From contig CANMBF010000004.1 in the NCBI GenBank assembly GCA_947496065.1, positions 1-64,000 on the forward strand: 64,000 bases of DNA. Reading direction: 5' to 3'. Under the pieces are notes generated by a model. That model worked only from the letters and a program-made list of their open reading frames with translations. It was not told the origin of the DNA and did not search any database. Made by a program: the position numbers and the translations under genes. The stretch comes from Bacteroidota bacterium (GTDB lineage: Bacteria; Bacteroidota; Bacteroidia; NS11-12g; UBA955). Below are positions 18,085 through 26,852 of the stretch, in pieces; position 1 is the first letter of the stretch, and each line of letters starts with the position of its first letter.

Positions 18085-18633
18085 ATGGAAAAACCCAAGT
18101 CATATTGCGAAGCGGTGGCCCTCATGGAGTCCACCAACGTGCACAAAATATACCACGATACCGCTTATGGTTTTAATATCGATGACGATAATGAACTATT
18201 CGAACGCTTGGTATTAGAGATTAATCAGGCGGGACTTAGCTGGAGCACCATTCTCAACAAACAACAGAATTTCAAAATGGCTTTTCACAATTTCGAAATC
18301 AAAAAAGTAGCGGCTTATAGTGAGAAAGACAGAGAACGTTTATTGAGTGATGCAGGCATTATTCGCAACAGATTGAAAGTGAATGCAGCCATTGTAAATG
18401 CGCAAAGAATTTTAGACATTCAAAAAGAACACCAATCGTTTAAAAACTGGTTGCTATTGCACCACCCTAAAACGAAGGAAGAATGGGTGAAATTATTTAA
18501 GAAAACATTCTTGTTTACAGGTGGCGAAATCGTCAATGAATTTTTAATGAGCATTGGTTTGCTCGAAGGTGCGCACATTCCAAGTTGCCCTGTTCATAAG
18601 CATTTGCAGCAACAAAAGCTTAAGGAAAAATAA
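18085..18633 (+). CDS. tag: DNA-3-methyladenine glycosylase I
   Basis: Tag removes 3-methyladenine from alkylated DNA. The ATG at 18085 gives MEKPKSYCEAVALMES; the open frame from 18022 overlaps the previous gene and is unlikely. Visible family elements are Cys8 and the HDTAYG segment (His24) near the N-terminus, LVLEINQAGLSWSTILNKQ, and the C-terminal GAHIPSCPVHKH that supplies the other zinc ligands. Length 183 residues fits the family. It overlaps the convergent LysE gene by 14 bases. Confidence 0.93.
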   Translation: MEKPKSYCEAVALMESTNVHKIYHDTAYGFNIDDDNELFERLVLEINQAGLSWSTILNKQQNFKMAFHNFEIKKVAAYSEKDRERLLSDAGIIRNRLKVNAAIVNAQRILDIQKEHQSFKNWLLLHHPKTKEEWVKLFKKTFLFTGGEIVNEFLMSIGLLEGAHIPSCPVHKHLQQQKLKEK

Positions 18634-19249
18634 AAACTAAGGTGAGTTTAATGCCTATGCCTATAAATATCAATCCCGATATTTGATTCACGCGTTTTAA
18701 TACTTTGGGTGTAATCCACTGCTTGACTTTCGAAGCACCAAAGGCCACTAAAATTTCTACTAAAAAAATGGCGCACAAGCTGGCCAAAAAGAAATAGGTT
18801 TTGTCGTGCAAAGTATAATTGAAACGAATGGTGAGCATGGCACTAATGGCCAACCAACTGAAGAAATTAATTGGGTTTAATAGGTTCAATAAAAAACCAT
18901 TCATAAAGAACAGCCATGCACTTCTTTTCTCTTCGCCCATTAATTTACCTTCTTCAATTTTTGGATTGGATTTTATAATCATAATGGTCCCCATAATGAC
19001 TAACATACTACCGCCAACGATTGAAATTTGCGATTGATAGGTTTTTAAAAAAATAGCAAAGCCTTCGCTCAATAAAGCCAAAGAAATAAAGATAACATCG
19101 CAAACAATAACCCCCGAAGCAATATAAAAGCCGCTTTTATAACCGTATTGCAGGCTATTGCGCAACAGCGAAAAGAACACAGTGCCAAGCATTAAACTTA
19201 GCGCCATGCCTGTTACAAAGCCCTCCCAAACAACATTAAACAAGTGCAT
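18620..19249 (-). CDS. LysE/RhtB-family exporter
   Basis: This 209-residue protein has about six hydrophobic helices and the start typical of LysE exporters (FVTGMALSLMLGTVFFSLLRNSLQYG), then a second conserved part FMNGFLLNLLNPINFFSWLAI. The family exports amino acids or related small molecules; the substrate cannot be told. The gene is convergent with tag and its 3' end overlaps it. Confidence 0.88.
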   Translation of the reverse strand: MHLFNVVWEGFVTGMALSLMLGTVFFSLLRNSLQYGYKSGFYIASGVIVCDVIFISLALLSEGFAIFLKTYQSQISIVGGSMLVIMGTIMIIKSNPKIEEGKLMGEEKRSAWLFFMNGFLLNLLNPINFFSWLAISAMLTIRFNYTLHDKTYFFLASLCAIFLVEILVAFGASKVKQWITPKVLKRVNQISGLIFIGIGIKLTLVFIFP

Positions 19250-19305
19250 ATTAGCAGTCCGAATTTATTTTTATTAAAAAATGAAAAAACACGACGCGCA
19301 AATTA

Positions 19306-19313
19306 TAACTTTG
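19306..19313 (+). promoter_or_regulatory. -7 box for rbfA
   Basis: TAACTTTG followed by CA is an exact match 13 bases before the ATG at 19327. It lies inside the longer open frame that starts at 19281, which argues for the shorter protein. Confidence 0.6.
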
Positions 19314-19326
19314 CATTGGATTTTTA

Positions 19327-19706
19327 TGAGTACACGTACAGAAAAGTTTAACAGAGAAATGCAAAGGGAACTTGGGGTCATTTTTCAATCACGCTCGCAC
19401 GATTGGTTCGAAGGTGCCTTTATCACAGTCACCGAAGTAACTGCCAGTCCTGACCTTGGCTATATCAAAGTGTACTTGAGTTTATACAACACCAAGAACC
19501 GCGATGCTACGATGCAAAATGTGAACCTTTACAACAAACACATTCGCAAAGAGCTGGCAGGTAAAATCAAACATTCGGTACGCATTATACCCGAGCTCGC
19601 CTTTTTCGAAGACAAGAGTTTGGACAATGTCAATAAGTTCGAAAAGATTTTCGACAACTTGGCCAAAGAGCGCGAGAATCGTGAGAACAAAGACAAAGAC
19701 AGTTAA
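19327..19706 (+). CDS. rbfA: Ribosome-binding factor A
   Basis: RbfA binds the 30S precursor and helps 16S rRNA processing, especially in the cold. From the ATG at 19327 the protein begins MSTRTEKFNREMQRELGVIF, as expected for the family. The KH-like core contains the strands ITVTEVTASPDLGYIKVYLSLY and the end motif VRIIPELAFFEDKSLDNVNK. An upstream ATG at 19281 would add 15 residues and would overrun the -7 box. Its product and the following FtsX-type permease form a frequently seen pair in this phylum. Confidence 0.95.
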
Positions 19707-19748
19707 GTCGGGGTAACTCATCCACTAACTTTACAGTTAAAACCCAGC

Positions 19749-20948
19749 ATGAAAGCCCAATACTTTATAGCACTTAGATATCTGTTTGCTAAAAAGAAAC
19801 GCAATGCCATCAATATTATATCAGGTATTGCCATGTTGGCTTTTGCAGTGTGTACCGCTGCTCTCATCATTATTTTAAGTACTATGAATGGCTTCGAAGC
19901 ATTGATTTTTTCGATGTACAATAAGTTCAATCCCGAAATTAAAATTGCTTTGGCCGAAGGCAAAGTGTTCGAAGAAAAGGGAGTGCAGGCCAAATTAAAA
20001 AACATACAAGGCATTCAATTTATTTCGCCCGTATTAGAAGACAATGCTGTGATCCGCAATCGCGATTACCAAACGGTGTGCACGATTAAGGGAGTCGACT
20101 CGGCCTACTTTGCCAAAACAGGTATGAAGTCACAGATCACAGAAGGAGAGGCCTTGATTTCAAAAAACAATATCAACTATGTGATTTTAGGAGCTGGCAT
20201 CAGTCAAAAGGTGAATGCCAATATCAATGGTCCTTTTAGTTTGTTGTCCTTCATTACACCCAAGCGTGGCGACTATAGTGTGGGCGACCCCGATGCGATT
20301 AACCAAATGGAGATAGAACCATCGGGCGTTATAACGATGGACGAAACAGTAAACAACCGCTATGTATACGTGCCCTTACAGTTTGCAAGAGAATTGTTCG
20401 AACGCGAGCAGATGTTAACCTCCATTGAATTGAAATTAAAAGACCCAAATGCAATTGAATCAACGATAGAAAAAATTCAAGAAACCTTAGGTCCCAAATA
20501 CAAGGTGCAAAACCGCATGCAGCAACAAGCCTCTTTATACAAAATGTTCAAGAGCGAAAAATGGGCGAGCTATGCCATCCTTACTTTTATCTTGTTAATA
20601 GCAGCCTTTAATGCTTTAGGTAGTTTAACCATGTTGGTGATAGAAAAGCAAAGCGATATTAAAACCCTCACAGGCATGGGAGCCAACCATTCCTTTATAC
20701 GTACCATCTTCTTTAGCAATGGGGTTTTAATAGCCCTTATCGGTTGTTTAATCGGTTTAATCTTCGGCATTGGCATGGTATGGGCCCAGCAAGAGTATGG
20801 CTTCGTAAAACTCACAGGTGCCATTGTAGAAAGCTACCCAGTAAAACTCATATTGAATGATGTGCTTTTAGTAAGCGGCACTGCTTTAGGTTTGGGTTTG
20901 TTGACGGGTATTTACCCAGCGCTTAAATCGGTGAAGGGGGTGAATTAG
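19749..20948 (+). CDS. LolC/LolE-like ABC transporter permease (FtsX domain)
   Basis: The 399-residue protein has an N-terminal membrane helix (INIISGIAMLAFAVCTAALIIIL), a large periplasmic MacB-like domain (about residues 50-260) and three C-terminal helices with the FtsX signature (SYAILTFILLIAAFNALGSL and EKQSDIKTLTGMGA). It is expected to move lipoproteins from the inner membrane to a carrier, with an ATPase LolD-type partner. That partner is not in this window. It follows rbfA by 42 bases. Confidence 0.9.
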   Translation: MKAQYFIALRYLFAKKKRNAINIISGIAMLAFAVCTAALIIILSTMNGFEALIFSMYNKFNPEIKIALAEGKVFEEKGVQAKLKNIQGIQFISPVLEDNAVIRNRDYQTVCTIKGVDSAYFAKTGMKSQITEGEALISKNNINYVILGAGISQKVNANINGPFSLLSFITPKRGDYSVGDPDAINQMEIEPSGVITMDETVNNRYVYVPLQFARELFEREQMLTSIELKLKDPNAIESTIEKIQETLGPKYKVQNRMQQQASLYKMFKSEKWASYAILTFILLIAAFNALGSLTMLVIEKQSDIKTLTGMGANHSFIRTIFFSNGVLIALIGCLIGLIFGIGMVWAQQEYGFVKLTGAIVESYPVKLILNDVLLVSGTALGLGLLTGIYPALKSVKGVN

Positions 20949-21193
20949 GGGGAAACAAATAAGGATAAGATTAGAGTTTTTACTGCGTAAAAACGGAGCC
21001 AATTAAACACAAAGAGAAGCTTCATTGACGCCAATAATAAAAAATTAAATCGTCAATAACAGTCACAGAAAGTGGAGCCAGAAGTCACAAAAGCTAAGTG
21101 CAAATGCTCTATTTCCTTTGTGAGGTATTCTCTTTGAGTCCTTTGTGGTTAAATTGCACCATTGTTGGTGTTATTCACCAACAATTCCGAAAA
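20949..21193. other. Intergenic region with CACAAAG-type dispersed sequence
   Basis: No gene is seen. On the minus strand 21105-21156 reads AACCACAAAGGACTCAAAG and then CACAAAGG, and CACAAAGAG occurs near 21003 on the plus strand. Phrases like AACCACAAAG are common in intergenic DNA of this phylum, so it is probably the remains of a dispersed repeat. Confidence 0.4.
21161..21185. repeat. Perfect 10-bp hairpin beside the 153-residue gene
   Basis: ATTGTTGGTG (21161-21170) and CACCAACAAT (21176-21185) are exact complements with a 5-base loop. It ends 9 bases beyond the stop of the minus-strand gene at 21194. It could end that transcript, but no T run follows in either direction. Confidence 0.65.
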
Positions 21194-21655
21194 CTAAACA
21201 TCCATGGTGGGAGGTAGTTCAATTAGAAATCTTATGAGACAAAGTAGTTCCAATTCTTTTTCGCAAAAAGTAGTAAGATTGTAAATAATTGGGTGTTCCG
21301 CAAACCCATGCAATGCTGTTGACACTTCTGCAACAATTGCATTGTTGTCTTCAATTGTATAAAGTGGATTTTTAAAGTAATGTCTTTGTAAATTAAGTTG
21401 ATGGTCTTCCTTTGTTAAATAGTATTTTGAGGAGCTTTTAATTAATGCTACTTTGTAGGATAGGTTTTGCTTCGTAATAGAAAGATACAATCTAAAGAAA
21501 AAGATATTATAACTAGATTCCAAGATGACTTCATTGCCAATCAAAAATGTAGAAGTCAATTTTCCGAGGAAATTAAATTTCCGTTTAACTTGTAAATATA
21601 AAATGTCATTTTGAAAGACTTCTATATCGTCATTATATTGTTTAACAATAAACAT
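21194..21655 (-). CDS. Uncharacterised cytoplasmic protein, 153 residues
   Basis: No family recognised. The protein has no signal peptide or membrane helix. It reads as mixed beta strands (IEVFQNDILYLQVKRKFNF, FFFRLYLSITKQNLSYKVALI) followed by a helix (TTFCEKELELLCLIRFLIEL). The layout of an antiparallel beta half and a final hydrophobic helix recalls tubby-like or LURP-like folds, which is only an impression. It is flanked on both sides by inverted copies of the sequence ATTGTTGG. Confidence 0.65.
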   Translation of the reverse strand: MFIVKQYNDDIEVFQNDILYLQVKRKFNFLGKLTSTFLIGNEVILESSYNIFFFRLYLSITKQNLSYKVALIKSSSKYYLTKEDHQLNLQRHYFKNPLYTIEDNNAIVAEVSTALHGFAEHPIIYNLTTFCEKELELLCLIRFLIELPPTMDV

Positions 21656-21681
21656 TTTTATGAATTAAAACCAAGCGGAGC

Positions 21682-21728
21682 AATTGTTGGTGTTTTTTGT
21701 TGCGCAAGATAATCGTTGTCCAACAATT
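21682..21728. repeat. Inverted repeat upstream of the 153-residue gene
   Basis: AATTGTTGG (21682-21690) and CCAACAATT (21720-21728) form 9-bp arms 29 bases apart. The arm sequence is the same as in the hairpin at 21161-21185, so both ends of the gene carry it. Confidence 0.55.
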
Positions 21729-21777
21729 CTAAATCCCCTCATTGTTTTTTTCAATACCATTTCAAAAATTAAAGCCT

Positions 21778-21785
21778 TAAGTTTG
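21778..21785 (+). promoter_or_regulatory. -7 box for the DUF2480 gene
   Basis: TAAGTTTG ends 4 bases before the ATG at 21790, so the mRNA should be nearly leaderless. Confidence 0.55.
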
Positions 21786-21789
21786 TAGT

Positions 21790-22299
21790 ATGCAAGTGGA
21801 AGAAATCCAGAATAAAGTAGCACAAAGTGGTTTGGTAACCTTCAATCTCGAAGAGATGATAGATACAGCCCCTCAAATGCTCATTGATATCAAAGAACAA
21901 TTGTACATGGGCTTGATGTTAAAAGAAAAGGAATTCAGAACCTTTATCAAAGTACACGATTGGACCCAATACCAAGGCGCCAATGTGGCCATTACTTGTA
22001 GCACCGATGCCATAGTACCTACCTGGGCTTATATGTTAGTGGCCAATAAACTGAGTGGCATTGCCAAAAATATAGTGTTCGGCACTTTAGAAACTTTGCA
22101 ACAAACATTGTTCGAAACCAGCATCCATGCTTTAGATGTAAGCGCCTATGCCGACCAACGTGTAGTGGTGAAAGGTTGCAGCGACCAACCAGTGCCAGTA
22201 AGCGCCTATGTGGCTTTAACCGCCAAGTTAACACCAGTGGTTAAAACCCTGATGTTTGGCGAGCCTTGCAGCACGGTGCCTAGTGATAAAGAGGGGTAA
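21790..22299 (+). CDS. DUF2480-family protein
   Basis: This 169-residue cytoplasmic protein matches the Bacteroidota family DUF2480. The N-terminal part contains the stretch KEKEFRTFIKVHDWTQYQG. Two later segments resemble one another: GANVAITCSTDAIVPTWAYM and the following VVVKGCSDQPVPVSAYVALT, each followed by a helix and a strand ending in FG. The function of the family is unknown. It is a single gene with its own -7 box. Confidence 0.88.
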   Translation: MQVEEIQNKVAQSGLVTFNLEEMIDTAPQMLIDIKEQLYMGLMLKEKEFRTFIKVHDWTQYQGANVAITCSTDAIVPTWAYMLVANKLSGIAKNIVFGTLETLQQTLFETSIHALDVSAYADQRVVVKGCSDQPVPVSAYVALTAKLTPVVKTLMFGEPCSTVPSDKEG

Positions 22300-22323
22300 A
22301 GCTTTAAAATTTGATTTCATAAA

Positions 22324-22548
22324 ATGATGAAACATTATTCTGAAATTATCACCATCAATCCCCAAATTAGATTTGGTAAGCCTTGTATTAGAGGTGTGCG
22401 TATAAGTGTATACGATATATTGGGTTGGTTTGCATCTGGTATGAGCATGAATGATATTCTCGCAGATTATTCTGAATTGAATGAAGAAGATATCAAAGCA
22501 GCATTAGCCTATGCAGCAGATCGTGAACATAAATTAAAAATTATTTAA
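22324..22548 (+). CDS. DUF433 antitoxin-like protein, orphan
   Basis: The 74-residue protein has the DUF433 signature: ITINPQIRFGKPCIRGVRIS, then VYDILGWFASGMSMNDIL and YSELNEEDIKAALAYAADRE. DUF433 proteins are often the antitoxin next to a DUF5615 PIN-like toxin. No such gene follows; the next gene is convergent and overlaps by 8 bases. It begins 24 bases after the DUF2480 gene. The start could be either of two adjacent ATG codons. Confidence 0.88.
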   Translation: MMKHYSEIITINPQIRFGKPCIRGVRISVYDILGWFASGMSMNDILADYSELNEEDIKAALAYAADREHKLKII

Positions 22549-23341
22549 CTTTTGTTCCAATAAATCGCCTTGTAACGTAACTAATTGAAAAATCAGGATT
22601 CTCTTGGTTATGAATATAATCAATAATTATTTTATTCCCGTTCTCTTTTGTATATCCATGGGCCAATTTCGCGCTACCTGAGCTGTTTTCGCTGTAGTAA
22701 AATTCAGAGTAACTTAGACTCAATTCCGTTTGATAAAATTTGTACCCTTTTGGAAAATTGCCAATAGAATAGGACATGTTACTTACATTTCCTTGATAAT
22801 CATAATATCCGAAAATAATGGAAAAGGTGTCATTAGGATTATCTTCATTGTGCCCAAAATATTTGCCGTAAAACGAAGGGTTTTCTTTTACCTTAAAATG
22901 AAATTTTCTTTTAACAGTGTCATAGCCTGTCAATTCAGGAAAACACTCTTTCCATGGTTCAAATTCCTTGGTACAGGTAGCTTCTAAAGTCCCAGTTACT
23001 CCAGAAAAATCAATTTTCTTTTCGTATCCAGTCCATATAGTTGGGTCGCCACTTATGGTCCATTCGCATTTTTTCTTTGTTTCAGAAGTTCTAAACCTTA
23101 ATCTTATATTTTGATAACTGATACTGCTATCTGGTTTAATAAATTTTATAACATAAACAGTATCATTGTTAAGTTCAGAGTATCGATCAACTTGGTCCAA
23201 ATCTTTAAAATTTAAATCTTGTTGAATGGTAAAATTAGCACTCAAATCGATATTATTAGGGCAATTGTCCTTACTTTTTGTATTGCAAGCAAGCAACATT
23301 AGCACTATTAATAAATAGTAAATATTTATTTTGAAAGTCAT
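22541..23341 (-). CDS. Lipoprotein of unknown function
   Basis: A lipoprotein signal is clear (MTFKINIYYLLIVLMLLAC, lipobox LLAC). The mature 248 residues are beta-rich and contain pairs of cysteines (SKDNCPNN, KKKCEWTISG, EATCTKEFEPWKECFPE). No family recognised. A -7 box lies 35 bases upstream. The end overlaps the convergent DUF433 gene. Confidence 0.75.
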   Translation of the reverse strand: MTFKINIYYLLIVLMLLACNTKSKDNCPNNIDLSANFTIQQDLNFKDLDQVDRYSELNNDTVYVIKFIKPDSSISYQNIRLRFRTSETKKKCEWTISGDPTIWTGYEKKIDFSGVTGTLEATCTKEFEPWKECFPELTGYDTVKRKFHFKVKENPSFYGKYFGHNEDNPNDTFSIIFGYYDYQGNVSNMSYSIGNFPKGYKFYQTELSLSYSEFYYSENSSGSAKLAHGYTKENGNKIIIDYIHNQENPDFSISYVTRRFIGTKVK

Positions 23342-23375
23342 TTATTTGGAGGTCAATCAGTCCTATTCTGTTCTC

Positions 23376-23383
23376 CAAATATA
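23376..23383 (-). promoter_or_regulatory. -7 box for the 23341 lipoprotein gene
   Basis: The minus strand reads TATATTTG, an exact match, with TTTA at the -33 spacing of 19 bases. Confidence 0.55.
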
Positions 23384-23420
23384 ATAAACTAATAAGAAAT
23401 ACTAAAGCAATTGAATTACT

Positions 23421-24380
23421 TTAGCTCACACCTTCTTCTTCCACAACACCCATAGCGCTGAATTTTTCAATTCTTTCGTTAATTAGGGTATCGGTATCTT
23501 TATCTTTTAAAGCTTTGTATTGCTTTTTAATTTCTTTTCTAAGGGTCTCTACCATTTGAGGAATATTGGTATGTGCACCGCCCAATGGCTCTTCAATAAT
23601 GCCATCAATTAAGCCGTTCTTCAGCATGTCATTAGCCGTTAATTTAAGCGCGTCGGCAGCTTTCTCTTTCATGTCCCAAGTACGCCATAAAATAGAGGAG
23701 CAACTCTCTGGTGAAATTACAGAATACCAAGTGTTCTGCATCATTAATACACGGTCGCCAACACCAATTCCTAAAGCACCACCACTGGCACCTTCGCCAA
23801 TTACGATGCAAATAATAGGCACTTTTAATACCGACATTTCTAATAAATTGCGGGCTATCGCTTCTCCTTGTCCTCTTTCTTCGGCCTCTAATCCAGGCGA
23901 AGCACCGGGGGTATCAATCAAAGTAATAATCGGACGGTTAAACTTCTCGGCCAATTTCATTAAACGCAAAGCTTTTCTATAACCTTCGGGATTAGGCATG
24001 CCGAAATTTCTGTATTGGCGCTCTTTGGTATTTCTGCCTTTTTGCTGACCGATAAACAAATAAGATTGTCCATCGATGCTACCAAAACCACCAATCATGG
24101 CTTTGTCATCTTTTACATTGCGGTCGCCGTGAATCTCAACAAAATCTGTACACAAGGCATTGATATAATCCAAAGTATACGGACGGTCGGGATGGCGTGA
24201 AATTTGAACCTTTTGCCATCCTGTCAAATGGCTATAAATTTGTTTCTTAGTCTCTTCAATTTTTATAGTCAAAGAGTCTATGGTATCAGTCATGTTTATC
24301 TTCCCTTTGGCATGGGTTTCTTGTGCTTTTTCAAGCTGATCAATCAATTCTTGTATGGGTTTTTCAAAATCAAAAAACAT
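23421..24380 (-). CDS. accA: Acetyl-CoA carboxylase carboxyltransferase subunit alpha
   Basis: AccA with AccD transfers the carboxyl group from biotin to acetyl-CoA, the first committed step of fatty acid synthesis. The 319 residues cover the whole subunit: N-terminal helical part with [15 protein letters not shown], then [16 protein letters not shown]-like [38 protein letters not shown], and the oxyanion-hole region [20 protein letters not shown] and [16 protein letters not shown] near-consensus -7 box (TATTTTCG) lies at 24404-24411. The partner genes are not adjacent. Confidence 0.97.
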   Translation of the reverse strand: MFFDFEKPIQELIDQLEKAQETHAKGKINMTDTIDSLTIKIEETKKQIYSHLTGWQKVQISRHPDRPYTLDYINALCTDFVEIHGDRNVKDDKAMIGGFGSIDGQSYLFIGQQKGRNTKERQYRNFGMPNPEGYRKALRLMKLAEKFNRPIITLIDTPGASPGLEAEERGQGEAIARNLLEMSVLKVPIICIVIGEGASGGALGIGVGDRVLMMQNTWYSVISPESCSSILWRTWDMKEKAADALKLTANDMLKNGLIDGIIEEPLGGAHTNIPQMVETLRKEIKKQYKALKDKDTDTLINERIEKFSAMGVVEEEGVS

Positions 24381-24476
24381 AATATTCTATCTTAATGGTT
24401 ATGCGAAAATATGAAAATAAAATTAAATGAATAATTAAATAAAATACAGGTCCTATTTTAAGCGTTCATAAAAGGC

Positions 24477-24932
24477 TTATTTTACAAGGCCATTGCTATC
24501 CATCACGATGGTAACAGGTCCATTGTTTACCAACTCTATTTGCATATCGGCTCCGAATACACCTGTGGCAATAGGCTTGCCACTGTGGGCCCCTAATTGT
24601 GCTATAAAGTATTCGTAAATTGGGATGGCTTTTTCTGGTCGTGCAGCTTGAATGTAGGCAGGGCGATTGCCTTTAACGGTATCGGCATAGAGGGTAAACT
24701 GACTCACCACCATTAGTTCTGCATTGACATCAGCCTGACTTAAATTCATCTTACCTTCAGCATCATTGAAAATGCGCAGGTCTTTTATTTTTTTACAGAG
24801 ATAGTCGGCTTCTTTTTCGGTATCGGTTTCGTGTATGCCAAGTAGGATCATGAGGCCAGCACCAATATTGCTTTGTATTGTGCCATCAATACTTACACTT
24901 GCTTTTAATACGCGTTGTATCACAACCCTCAT
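24477..24932 (-). CDS. dtd: D-aminoacyl-tRNA deacylase
   Basis: Dtd cuts D-amino acids and glycine off mischarged tRNAs. Both family motifs are present: SQFTLYAD near residue 78 and NNGPVTIVMD (the GP-containing cross-subunit motif) near residue 136. Length 151 is normal. Its ATG overlaps the stop of the upstream membrane protein gene by 4 bases, so the two are translated from one message. Confidence 0.96.
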   Translation of the reverse strand: MRVVIQRVLKASVSIDGTIQSNIGAGLMILLGIHETDTEKEADYLCKKIKDLRIFNDAEGKMNLSQADVNAELMVVSQFTLYADTVKGNRPAYIQAARPEKAIPIYEYFIAQLGAHSGKPIATGVFGADMQIELVNNGPVTIVMDSNGLVK

Positions 24933-25702
24933 AATTTAGAATCTTTTTTTTCTGGTTTGAAAATAAAGCCTACTTCAAAACTCAAGGCGTATAAATGGTG
25001 TCTCTCTTTGCCGTAGTTGGCGTTTAATGAGGGAATGTTCAAACTAGGTTGCACAAAGATATAGGTGCGCTTGCCATCAATTAAATTTTCTAAACGAAAG
25101 CCTGTATGGAAATTGGCATTGAACAAGCCCGGGTTGTTGTCGGCATCTTTCAATTTGAAAATATTTTGGCCTCTTGCCGAAAAACCATGAAAAACCGCAC
25201 GAATATCGTGGTGAACTAAACCGGAAATAGAGCCACCAATATTCCAATAAATCGTTGATGATTTCATGGTCCTGCCGCTAATTTGCATTGAATACAGAAT
25301 TGGGATGGTAAGGTATTGGTAGCGGTAATTAAAATCAATGTAGTTATTACTCGTTTGAGAAATGTCGGCCATTACGCCAATTTCCGGGTGAAGGATATCC
25401 AAAAATTTATAGTTTTCGCGTTTGCGTGTAAAGCCATAATTGCTGAACTGCAAACCTATCATTAGCTTGCGGGTTGGACTTAACTGTAAGCCAAACATGG
25501 CGCTAGCACCTATGGCACTGCGCCATCGGTCTTGCTTTTTAAGTGAGTCTTTAACTTGCGATGAAACTGAATTTTGAAAGGTCGTAAAGCTATTGCCAAG
25601 GGTTGGCATAACGCTCCAATACATGGATCCTTTTATTTTTTGCGCCTGCAAAGTTGGCAGATAGGCAAATAAAAGTAAGACCCAAAAATATTTAAATTTC
25701 AT
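24929..25702 (-). CDS. PorT-like outer-membrane beta-barrel protein
   Basis: A signal peptide (MKFKYFWVLLLFAYLPTLQAQ) precedes about 235 residues of alternating strands, such as LMIGLQFSNYGFTRK, IDFNYRYQYLTIPILYSMQ and LYALSFEVGFIFKPEK. This is the outer-membrane beta-barrel style common in the phylum. No specific role can be given. It is translationally coupled to dtd. A palindrome AGTCAA-N5-TTGACT lies 23 bases upstream of its start. Confidence 0.8.
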   Translation of the reverse strand: MKFKYFWVLLLFAYLPTLQAQKIKGSMYWSVMPTLGNSFTTFQNSVSSQVKDSLKKQDRWRSAIGASAMFGLQLSPTRKLMIGLQFSNYGFTRKRENYKFLDILHPEIGVMADISQTSNNYIDFNYRYQYLTIPILYSMQISGRTMKSSTIYWNIGGSISGLVHHDIRAVFHGFSARGQNIFKLKDADNNPGLFNANFHTGFRLENLIDGKRTYIFVQPSLNIPSLNANYGKERHHLYALSFEVGFIFKPEKKDSKL

Positions 25703-25724
25703 TAAAGGAAAGGGGTATAAAAAT

Positions 25725-25741
25725 AGTCAATAAGGTTGACT
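25725..25741. promoter_or_regulatory. Small palindrome in the promoter region of the barrel-dtd unit
   Basis: AGTCAA and TTGACT are separated by 5 bases. A near-consensus -7 box (TATTTTTA on the minus strand) lies between this palindrome and the gene start, so it could be an operator. This is only positional evidence. Confidence 0.3.
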
Positions 25742-25749
25742 AATATAAA

Positions 25750-26730
25750 TTAAGCTCTGTAAGTAACGGCTTTTACTGCTTCAACAATTTTAGCAACATC
25801 TGGCAAGAAAGCATCTACTAAGGTAGGAGCGTAAGGCAATGGAACATCTCTAGTAGTAATTCTTCTGATAGGTGCATCTAGATAATCGAAACCATGGCGT
25901 TGTACTTGGTAAGTAATCTCGCTCGAGATAGAAGCCAAAGGCCAAGCTTCTTCAACAATTACCAAACGGTTGGTTTTCTTAATCGATTCGATAATCGTGG
26001 CATGGTCGAGCGGACGAACCGTTCTCAAATCAATCACCTCGGCATTGATGCCTTGTTCTTCTAAAGCTTTAACGGCATCGTATACGCGCAACATCATTTT
26101 ACCAAAAGACACGATGGTTACATCGGTACCTTCTTTTGCAACATGGGCTTTGCCTAATTCAATAACGTATTCTTCTTCGGGCACTTCGCCTTTAAAGCCA
26201 TACATCTGTTCGCTTTCCATAAAGATAATGGGGTTACCATCTCTAATAGAGGCTTTTAATAAACCTTTAGCTTCGTATGGATTCGAAGGTACTACGACCT
26301 TTAAACCGGGGGTATTGGCATACCAGTTTTCGAAATTCTGAGAGTGTTGAGCACCTAGTTGACCAGCACTACCTGTTGGTCCTCTAAATACCATGTGACA
26401 TTTGTACTGACCGGCTGTCATGCTATTCATTTTAGCAGCACTGTTAATGATTTGGTCAATAGCAACCAAAGAGAAATTGAAGGTCATGAATTCTACAATA
26501 GGAATTAAGCCGTTCATAGCTGCACCAACTGCAATACCAGCAAAACCAAGTTCTGCAATTGGGGTATCTATCACTCTTTTGGCACCAAATTCGGCCAACA
26601 TGCCCTGACTAACTTTATAAGCACCATTGTATTCTGCTACTTCTTCACCTATAAGAAAAATGCGGTCGTTGTTACGCATTTCTTCATTCATGGCTTCTCT
26701 TAAGGCTTCGCGAAATTGAATCTCTCTCAT
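25750..26730 (-). CDS. pdhB: Pyruvate dehydrogenase E1 component, beta subunit
   Basis: The 326-residue protein is the beta chain of a thiamine-diphosphate E1 that decarboxylates pyruvate (a branched-chain keto acid substrate is the alternative). It starts MREIQFREALREAMNEEM and shows GEEVAEYNGAYKVSQGM, DTPIAELGFAGIAVGAAM, the PFRGP-like FRGPTGSAGQLGAQHSQ and the C-terminal transketolase domain DLRTVRPLDHATI. A -7 box lies 17 bases upstream. The alpha chain is encoded elsewhere, which is common when the genes are split. Confidence 0.95.
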   Translation of the reverse strand: MREIQFREALREAMNEEMRNNDRIFLIGEEVAEYNGAYKVSQGMLAEFGAKRVIDTPIAELGFAGIAVGAAMNGLIPIVEFMTFNFSLVAIDQIINSAAKMNSMTAGQYKCHMVFRGPTGSAGQLGAQHSQNFENWYANTPGLKVVVPSNPYEAKGLLKASIRDGNPIIFMESEQMYGFKGEVPEEEYVIELGKAHVAKEGTDVTIVSFGKMMLRVYDAVKALEEQGINAEVIDLRTVRPLDHATIIESIKKTNRLVIVEEAWPLASISSEITYQVQRHGFDYLDAPIRRITTRDVPLPYAPTLVDAFLPDVAKIVEAVKAVTYRA

Positions 26731-26747
26731 TATTTTTGAATAAAAGG

Positions 26748-26755
26748 CAAAAATA
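26748..26755 (-). promoter_or_regulatory. -7 box for pdhB
   Basis: The minus strand reads TATTTTTG followed by CC, an exact match 17 bases before the ATG at 26730. Confidence 0.6.
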
Positions 26756-26852
26756 AGGTTTCTAAATGAAATATTGAAGGTAAAAATTGAATATCAAATC
26801 ACGACTGATTTACGATTTTTTTAGATGTGCTAAACAGATTGTTTACAAGCCC

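Noticed and set aside
23402-23424. Terminator hairpin at the end of accA (CTAAAG/CTTTAG)
   Set aside because: The stem is 6 bp, AT-rich and has no T run.
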